Assembly: GCA_903813345.2 (NCBI GenBank)
Contig: CAIIXF020000003.1
Coordinates: 17,684,931-17,748,930 of the forward strand
DNA length: 64,000 bases
Reading direction: 5' to 3'
Source: Owenia fusiformis
Taxonomy: Eukaryota; Annelida; Polychaeta; Sabellida; Oweniidae
Shown here: positions 1-9,600 of the stretch, in pieces
Layout: every line of letters starts with the position of its first letter
Numbering within the stretch: position 1 is the first letter of the stretch
The notes under the pieces: generated by a model
Databases searched by the model: none
What the model was told of the DNA's origin: nothing
Seen by the model: the letters and a program-made list of their open reading frames with translations, nothing else
Program-made: the position numbers and the translations under genes

Positions 1-515
1 GTGATTAAAGTGTTTACAATACTGGTGATTAAAGTGTTTACAATATTGGTGATGGATAAAGATGATTATTAATACATCATTGCTAGAATCCCAGAATTCT
101 GATTGGTGTATTGTAGTATCATGTGATCAAAAATACAGATTTTCACACTACACCTCCCTCAGTCTATAAATTGATAAAAGATTGCTTGCTCATAGAAAAT
201 GACCATAGAGAATGCCTTGCAATAATATCATAAAACAAATATTTCATTTTATATTCCAACAATGCCCATGGCTAGGGTATACAGAAACAAAAAAGTGAGA
301 CGCCGACCACCCGCCAGCCACCCGTCAAGCTGACGATAATATCGTACCTTTTTTAGGTACAATAAAAATCATTGATGTATGAACAATATAAGCATATTTC
401 CCTCAATATAAATCTTATTCAATGAGAAAGCAATGAAATTAAAACAAAATACCTATCAAAAAAATTTCCATTTCTAAAATCAAATAGAGAAACTTAATCA
501 GTCAATTTTACCAAC

Positions 516-682
516 CTGCAAAGGCGTGTGGCATAGATATCCCCTGAATTGTCACATTCTAAGATGAGACCCCTGTCCATACAGGCTAACAGTTTATTCG
601 TGTAATCTAGTTGTTTCCGATCTCTGATAATGCCTTCCCCTGGAGGAAATGACAATTGCTCTGCCCCTGGTGGTCCAAATAA
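516..682 (-). CDS. IRF coding exon 7: core of the IRF-association domain
   Basis: The exon is 167 bp with acceptor ATTTTAG and donor TGCAG|GTTGG (phase 0 to 2). LFGPPGAEQLSFPP, YTNKLL, MDRGLILE and IYATRLCR are hallmark IAD blocks. In other IRFs the next exon starts with a KVFW-like motif. I could not find it in positions 1-515, so it probably lies outside the window. Confidence 0.95.
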
Positions 683-3600
683 CTAAAATAATTCAGAAAC
701 TATTAGTACCTGACTAAAATAATATATCAGGGTTATTTACTTGTACAATAGGAACCTTCACACTATTACACTATTGACCATCACTGTGAAAATTGAATCC
801 AAAATATGCAACAATTTGTCACCTGACCATCAAATTTCAATATGTCTTACAGACAGACCGACTAATTTATCTTTCAGACCAACCTGCTGAGGGAGACAAT
901 TTCCATCCTCCGTCACTGCTGGTTGTAAAGAACTATCCCCGTGGAAAAGTCTGCAACCTTTCTCATTCGTGATACGGTACTCAGCTAGCGTGTTAGTACG
1001 GAAATTCAATCTCACTTGGAACTCGTTGTCTAAAAGAATCCAGAATAAAAGTTTACCTAACATTATTTTACTAATCTTGTTTTGAAATATAGTTTATATG
1101 TTTGCACCACTAGCCAGACAAAATATCCTCTGACACTTTTAAGTATTAAAGTACATGGAAAAATGCTGTAATAACGGTGGGTCCATTTATAAACCAATTG
1201 ACAAAAGGACAATAATCCACTTTCAAGTTCTCAAAGACGTGTGTCACCTTAGGTGTAACTTAACCTCTCTAATATTTAAATAATTTACCTTTAGGCTGCT
1301 CCATATTCTGAGGCTGTACCTGTGGGGATACTATAGGCTGGGGGTTTGTGTACTCATGGGCTGTAGTGGAGGTTGAGGCGGGGACGGGAAATGCCTCTGC
1401 TTGGCCTGGATAAGGCTGATCCACATCCATGAAGTTTGAGTCATCAGCCATTACACTTGCTGGGGACCCTGGAATATTACATAAAACAAGGGTTGGTTTT
1501 ACCCAGCCGCAACTGTGATCTGACATATTAACCATGTCTAAGCTCTGCCCAGCCTAGACACAAGCTCTAACTAGACCCTATTGTATTGGTGACTGTTTAC
1601 TACAACTACTACTGGTACTACTGGTGCTACAACAGACATGTCAAAGGAGAGGGGAGCATTACCCCTTTGTCTGAACTTCTTCCCACCAATAGGGGATAGG
1701 AAGGGGGTGTTGATGTCACTAACCAATGATTTTGAAAATGAAACTCAAGATTGAAAATATCAAGGAGAGGCTACCACTAGTTATTAGTCAATTTATACTA
1801 TGCAAATATTTAATTATATTTTCAATGATTAGTAAGATTTAACTAATTTCAATTGCCTTAACTGTAGTATTCTGAAGAAAACTGGCTACTGCCCTACTCC
1901 ATGAATAAAAGACAGCAACAAACATATAGTAATGGACAAGAGTGATAAGAAAGACATCAAGAGTTCAATGTCTGATAGGAAACTAAATAAATCTAGTTTT
2001 GAGTTTGACCCCCCTCCCCCCAAAAACTGAATACCATGATCGCGGACTTTTCGCATGCTTTTAAAACTAGATTTATTTAGTTTCCTATCAGACATTGATC
2101 TTTTGATGCCTCCTTTAAGTTAGTTTCAGACTCACCTTGTTGACCGACGAATGTAGGGCTAGCTGTTGCGCGCTTAACAACAGGTTTCACCAGATCGCCC
2201 GAGGGTATATTCTGAAGGTCTGGCCCAAGTTCTCCAGATCCTACATTTATTCCATTAAGAACTCCAGAGCCTAGACTAATCCCAGATCCCAGCCCACTCA
2301 TACCACCGGCTGAACTACCGGAGGAAAGACTTGACGATTTCATCAAGCAATCTACAGTTTGTGGTATGTTTGGTATGTAATGAGCACCCTGTAGAGAAAC
2401 AGAGCACACACTTTTAATTATTCCAAAATCATAATGAACATCTTTAATCCCCCTCATTATGTTTAAATGAATCCCCCTCATTATGTTTAATGATTAAAGG
2501 TTGTATGTGTGGATCTGGGATTAAAAACTAGTGATGTCTGTAAAGTGTAAATTAATGGACAATATATTTTGTGTTCACACAGTACATCCATTAATCCTAC
2601 CCCCATAAATGTGGGGTTGATTTTTCAAATTACCCCCACAACTACTTGTGGATAGAATTCTTGGGGTTGAATAAGCTGAATTAATGGTTATTTAGATAAA
2701 ATTCAGCTGTGAGTCAGCAACTGGCAATGCTTTAAAACCATAAGATTGCAATACACAAGTAGTCAAATCAAACCCACATTTATGGGCTGGGGGTAATCCA
2801 TTCCCTTTTTGCCTGATTCAATAAAGATTTCAAATTTTTTATTAAATTTTAATGATCAAATTAGAAAATGTGATTTGTAGATCAACTGGACCTGCTTACA
2901 TACCTTTATTTCCTTTCAATATAAAATATTCAAGCTGGCTCATTAAAATTTCACTATGGGGAAATAAGAGAAACTGAAACTGAAACCAACCCAGGAAACT
3001 TCATTTTCAAGTATTTCTTTAAGTAGAAACAACACAGAATTCAGAACTAGTTCAAAATTATGGGTCTACATATGCATGGGATCCAACTTAAAACTCTTTG
3101 CAGTTTCTCACAGCACACAGTAAAAGGATCGAGGGATGCTGTGTAACAGAATAATGCACCAACAGAAAGGCATTTTTATTTTGCTTTTTATGGAAAAAGT
3201 TTGAAGAAAAACAGTGCAGTATGAAACTCACAATCCTTGATTTTCAAACATCTGGTAGGTCTAGAATTCAAATTAATGGTTTTTCAACGTGTATCATTTG
3301 GATCGTGATATCGGCTAGGCATAAAAATATATATTGTCAGTGAAAGTGGACTTAAAAAATTATACTTGATATTTATTGATTTCATTTATACTAGTTCACT
3401 AACGCAAACTGGCATTGCTTCTTACAAAACATAATAAGTCTTAAAGTATCGAAACATAGGAAGGCAACGCTGCATGGAAGTCTATTTTCCGAGGAAAAAA
3501 AATGGACAAATGTAGCTACAAACCTGATGATTGAAATCCATGAGCTGTGGATCTGGACCAAGAAGGCCATGGTTAGATCCAGGTTTGATTTCTGGTGAGT

Positions 3601-6600
3601 GACACCTCTTTCCTCCACCTCCGTTGACTTTGCCCACAAACTGGTACACTTTGTATGGATCCATACTATCATCCAAGTTGTTCTTTTGCTTGATTTCCTT
3701 TAAAATATGACTAACCAAGTTAAGTAAGTTAAATGTGGTTCTAGTTTGTCTGACTTTTCTATATTCTGATAAACTACTGGATAAAACTTCCAGTTACCAA
3801 ATTTATAATGGGGAGTGTATCTTTTATAACATGACATGAAATAAGGAAATCGTGTCAAAAGTCATTGAAGGTTAAATAATTTAAGCCAATGACATGTGGA
3901 TGAATTAAAGCCCAATGGTCTTGATGGTCTTGAATGAGGATGGGGGTCTGAATTCAAATGGGAAACTAGCATAAAAAGCACAAGTGCATCAAATCACCCA
4001 CATTCATTGAGTCACGTGCTTCTTTTCACACATAGCAAAATATCACTGAAAAGAATGAAATTCAACCATAAATTCTTTATTCAAGGGTGCATGCAATTAT
4101 AGCATTTTTCATGTTGATTTACCGTATTGTGCTGCCATCTTTCAATGGGTTTCTTATAGGTTTTGTAGGGTAAGGGATTGCCTTTCATTTCCTATAACTT
4201 GGGGGTATTTAAGAGAAATTTTGGGCTTCATTCAGTAGAGAGTTAGATCGGGGGAACATCACACATCATTTATTTTCATCTTATTAATCTCATTCTCTTT
4301 TTCATTCTTTCTTTATCTTTGAACAGTTTTATTTTATACTGAAGAGTGTAATTGTACATGTTTAGTCTTTTACTTGGAATAAAGTATAGTTTTATGAGTA
4401 TATTAATTCTGTGTTAATCTTGTCTTTTTTACATTACAAGACCAATCCATATTATTTTATGAAGAACCCACAGAGCTATTTAAACAACAAAGCTCGAAGC
4501 TTCATTGGTGGCAGCGGTGGGATTGGTCGTTGTCTTGTAAAGAGATTCTTTTCGCAGTTTTAGTGTCTTTATTTTCATTAAAGAGTGGAGATTAGTTCTC
4601 TTCACATCTTTAAATTTGATTAACTTTTACTGAAGAGTGGAGATTAGTTCTCTTCGCATCTTCAATCTAGCTTTACTCTTACAAAAGAGCGGAGATTAGT
4701 TCTCTTCGTTTCTTTCTTTTAAGTTAGGTTCATTCTATACTGAAGAGTGAATATTAGTTCTCTTCAACTCTTTCTTTAGGATTTTGTCTTCATATCAGTT
4801 TACTTTGAATGAAGAGTATTTGTGTTCACTGTACTATTAAGTATTAACTTTGTCTTTATGCACAATGTTTGTTTATGCATGCATTTAAGTTGACGATCTT
4901 CACTTAAACGACTGATAATGATCTTGCCTTGTGTACGCTCAGTTAATTTATGCGTAACTTTACCTTGATCTTGTGAACAAAGAGAAGACAAAGAGTCGAG
5001 AATATTTTATGTTTACACGTGCTATTGTTAAGGGAATCATCATTTAGTAATGAAGACGGGCTCCCGTTGTAGTTACTTTTAAAATTGAAATACGAAAACG
5101 CTTGCATTTCAGCGTTGTACTAATTTCTGTATTTGCTATCAACAAGAAGCTCATGTAACAGGCTCCTGTTTTAGTTACTTCAAAAACACTTTCTTTTACT
5201 TTCTTTCTATCCTTTATTTCTACAATTGTGCATGCTAAGACGCATTGCTTTAAAATTGGCAAAATCGAGCGCGTATCTATTTGTTTGGCTGTGGCTATAG
5301 TGTTAGGATTGTCCCGAATTGGTGTTAGACGAAATTATGAATTGAGAATATTTGATTTGAATGTTCGAGATCTAGTTTTTGGTCTTTGTATTTTGTAAAA
5401 ATCCCTGTATTGATGATAAAAGCGTACTTGATTCTGTTTGTGTTTTGATATTACGTATAGATTATAGCTCATTCATTAAATAGAAGTTGATACCTTGTGA
5501 ATATGGAGGGGAAGGATCAATGTGAAAATGGGTGTTCTGTCGTGTTAGGTGCCGTCGGGGAAGATGAAGATGAGAAAGACGAAAATAATGAAAACTTTGA
5601 TTTGATTTGGTCAGATAAAAATGTAAGTCTCCATGACGAGAAAGACACAGATGGCAAAATCACGGTTTCACCTGAAAGTCAAAATGAAGAAAAGAAATCG
5701 TCGGATGGTTTATTAAGGCGTAGTCTTGCTTCAATATTGAAATGCAAGAAATAGAAGAGCGCCTACAAGATATGGATGGGATTAATTGATTGTTTAGTCA
5801 AAGAATGTATATAGTGTGTATAAGCAGAGACCTATAAAACATTTTATATGTCTCTGGTATAAGTAAATATAAAGGGAACATATTTAGTTGGCTAGTTGGT
5901 TAGTTAGGTAGTTAGGTAGATAGTCGGTTAGTAGTAAGTTAGTTAAATGTGTGCTGCATGGGCATTGTTTATCTCGTGATTATTTAAAAGGGAAAAAGTA
6001 CATAATACAGAGTTAAGTAAAAGTCATCAATGCATACCTTAAAAGATCTTTTATTTCAAACTCTCAATGGAATTGCATATAGGTATATTTTAATGGCTAG
6101 TGGATGAAAACATGACTTGCAAAAGAAATTGTTAAGGGGAGGTAAAGCCTTTCAAGTATGAAAACAGGACCATTTTGTAGTATTGAAGAACATTTTTCTT
6201 TATTAATTATGCATAGAAAGAGTCGAACATCCGTATTTGGCAAGAATGCATGTTTGTTTTGTGTCGCTGAATCGATGAATGAGATTTGTCATTTTTGTAA
6301 TATGTGGTTGCCCGGGCAATTAGAAGTAGCAATTAGAAGTAACAATAAAGAGTAAACAATTAGAATTAAAAAATTAGAAGTAACAATAAGAAGTAAACAA
6401 TTAGAAATAAGTAATTAGAAGTAAACAATTAAGAGTGAACAATAAGAAGTAAGCATTTAAGATAATGAGAAGATTGAAAAAGTAACTTTTAAAATGAGAT
6501 TTCTGAAGACAATTTATGTTTTACAGTAATTAAACGTGTGCTTGTCGAAAATACACATAGGGATCGTTTTATCTGGTTTTATTAAGAGATATGAAATTCC

Positions 6601-9600
6601 ATGAAAATGGAGGGGGTAGTTTGAGACTGGTGGTTTGTTATAGAAAATTATGATGGAATTTCATATTCCATTCGTGTAGTAAGGCCTGGCATTTTAATAT
6701 GGTACTTAAATGATGAGATGTAAAGTCGGCTTTTTGTCATGTGTTCTTGGATATTGCATCTAAGTTGATAAGTTAGCTAGACGAAGAGAATTCATTGTTG
6801 TTAAGTTATGAGATTTGAACTAGGCTTCTTGTCATGTGTTCTTGGATATTGCATCTAAGTTGATAAGTTAGCTAGAAGAAGAGTTCAATGTTGTTTTAAA
6901 TGAGGTTGTGTGGTTGTTACTTATTCTTGGATATCGCATCTAAGTTGAATCATAGGTAACAAATGATCCACATGTAAAGCAGTGGGGTAGAATAACTGGT
7001 ATTTATCCTTGGATATCGCATCTAAGTTGAATCATAGGTATCAGTTAGCCCATGTGCACTGACAGTAACATTAGTTGGAATTACTCGGTATTATGTAGAA
7101 TTAGTGCAGTTTTGTTTTAAGACTCGGCCTCATAAACCAGGGTTGGAGAATAATTTTGCTATGACTTTAAGAGGAATCAAATGGCTAATAATTTTAAATA
7201 TTACTTACAGTGAGCAAGTTGTATCTTTTCAGGATGCGAAAAGCATAAAAGTATATCGCATGTTTTTCTGTTTGTGTATTGTGGAAATTGCATCATAAGA
7301 TTATGATGATTTTAGTCTATCAAGAAACATATTCCTGCTGGACGGGATAATGTTATCTTTGGGATATCTTGTCTTTAAGTTTCTGATTTTGCATTTTATT
7401 GTTTTATTCCACACTAATTTGTTATGAGATTTTGCCATGTACATGCTCGAAATATTATGGTTATTTCCCGAGCGGCAACTGGATAATGTTATGATGACGA
7501 TCATAAATTGTCAAATTTAGGGTTCAATAGAGAATTGAATTGAAGCCCAGGCAAGTGGTTTTCTCAGTTTTGTAAGAAAGTACAAACTGTTGATCCTACA
7601 ACGAGATTTTGTTATGACAGCCATCAATCATCAGGTTTAGTGAAATGAATACATGAGAGATTAGTCATTTATATTTGAATATAGCAATTTGTTTGTATTT
7701 GTGCAATACATAGCGCTAAGTATGAAAATATAGAATTCTTTGGAAAATCCAAAGTAAAATGCTATTGTGCACTGAGGTGTTACTGATTTACTTTCGGAAA
7801 CAAAGTCCTAGCAAGAGGGGGCGACTTGATGAAAAGGTTTTAGTAATCTTGGCAGAGTCTGAAACCCATGTTGCATTATTGATGTTAATGTTAAATCGCT
7901 AGATATGTATAATTGTGTTATTACTTTTTGGAATTTGTCCTGCTCATTATGGAAAACATGTTAAGCCATATTTATATTCTTTCTTACTGTTCGTAAGCAA
8001 TTTGCATCTTTTATTTTAAAAGACTAACCACTCAGTGCATTTCAAAGATAAAGACAAGTTTCACAAGTAACAATCAGAGATCATTTTGAAGAATAGAGAG
8101 AAAATGTAAATAATTTCATGAAGAGTTGAAGTTGAATAGTTGCTAGAAGAGTTGAAGAGTTGAAAAGCGCTCAGTCATGAAAGACAAGTCAAGTGAAAAG
8201 TTTGTATGTTGAAGAGATAGAAAGACTAGTTACTTGTCAATGAAGAGAAATTGATGTCTTGAAGAAAATTAAATTCATGAAGAGTTTAGAACACGAAGAA
8301 GACTTGTTTATGTCACATAGAAAAGCAAGTTAAAGACATGTTAATAAAAAATGTTTCTTAAAGACACTTTTGGAGAACTTTTTGAGAATTAAAAATTAAT
8401 TGCCCGGGATCCCAGTAAGCGATTTCCTATGACGACCTGAAGTAGATGACGACTACCTAACCTTGAAGAAGCGATGAAGATGACCTGTGAAGGCGATGCC
8501 TATGTCTTATGGAGATGCAGACGACGCGGATTTCGGATGGAGTGGAGCCACAAAGGATTTCGACAACTGATGAAGGAGCTGAAGATGTACGATCTCCTGT
8601 TATTATGAACAATTCTTTTCTCCAATAAAAACGTTTATTATGAACACTGCTACAAGGAAATGGATATTTTATTATGGATTCTTCAGCGAAGATACGGACA
8701 TATTCGATAAAGGACACGATGCGGACGTGCATGTGATATACGGATTATGGATATTATTTCGACTACTAAGACGGTGCATATTTTGGATTCGAAAATATTA
8801 CATCGTGGACTAGATACACGTATTACATCATCGCATTGGATCCAGGACTAGATACGCGGATTATAAAATCGGAACTTATTATGGTTTATTATAACGACGT
8901 TTATCAACAGGAACTACGTATGAAGCAGTTTAAAGGATATTTGCACGAACTCTGCGTGGATATTTCATATGAATATTGGATATGGATATGAATTATACAC
9001 GAACTATGTATGCGGCACTGTGTTAGTAAACATTCATATAGGACATTGTTAAAATATCATATACATTTATCTAGATTTTGCATATTTTCAGTTTTTAGTA
9101 CGTACAATGTCAGGAGAATTGTCATTTTATTTGGGTGGGGGTTGTATAGCATTTTTCATGTTGATTTACCGTATTGTGCTGCCATCTTTCAATGGGTTTC
9201 TTATAGGTTTTGTAGGGTAAGGGATTGCCTTTCATTTCCTATAACTTGGGGGTATTTAAGAGAAATTTTGGGCTTCATTCAGTAGAGAGTTAGATCGGGG
9301 GAACATCACACATCATTTATTTTCATCTTATTAATCTCATTCTCATTTTCATTCTTTCTTTATCTTTGAACAGTTTTATTTTATACTGAAGAGTGTAATT
9401 GTACATGTTTAGTCTTTTACTTGGAATAAAGTATAGTTTTATGAGTATATTAATTCTGTGTTAATCTTGTCTTTTTTACATTACAAGACCAATCCATATT
9501 ATTTTATGAAGAACCCACAGAGCTATTTAAACAACAAAGCTCGAAGCTTCACAATTGTCAACAATTTTACATGTAGTTCACGGACTCTAGAAAATAAATG

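Larger units (their letters stand above)
4098..4504 (+). repeat. 5' LTR
   Basis: It is the direct repeat of 9145-9551, starting TATAGCATT and ending GAAGCTTCA. The only difference I see between the two is CTCTTTTTC here against CTCATTTTC in the other copy. A TATTTAAG box at 4206-4213 and an AATAAA at 4378-4383 fit promoter and poly(A) signals of U3 and R. Confidence 0.9.
4098..9551 (+). mobile_element. LTR retroelement lacking gag-pol (LARD-like), in an IRF intron
   Basis: Two direct LTRs of 407 bp (4098-4504 and 9145-9551) flank a 4640-bp interior. The flanking bases CAAT(T) at 4094-4098 and 9552-9556 look like the target-site duplication. A primer-binding site follows the left LTR and a G-rich tract precedes the right LTR. 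The interior has no protease, reverse transcriptase, RNase H or integrase frame on either strand. Its longest plausible frame is an 85-residue acidic one. I infer a large non-autonomous derivative mobilised in trans. The tRNA-Leu primer is common in the Mag/Steamer-type Ty3/gypsy group. The element lies opposite in orientation to the IRF gene. Confidence 0.88.

Noticed and set aside
9010-9285. 91-codon frame crossing into the 3' LTR
   Set aside because: It spans the interior-LTR junction and has no gag, pol or env motif.
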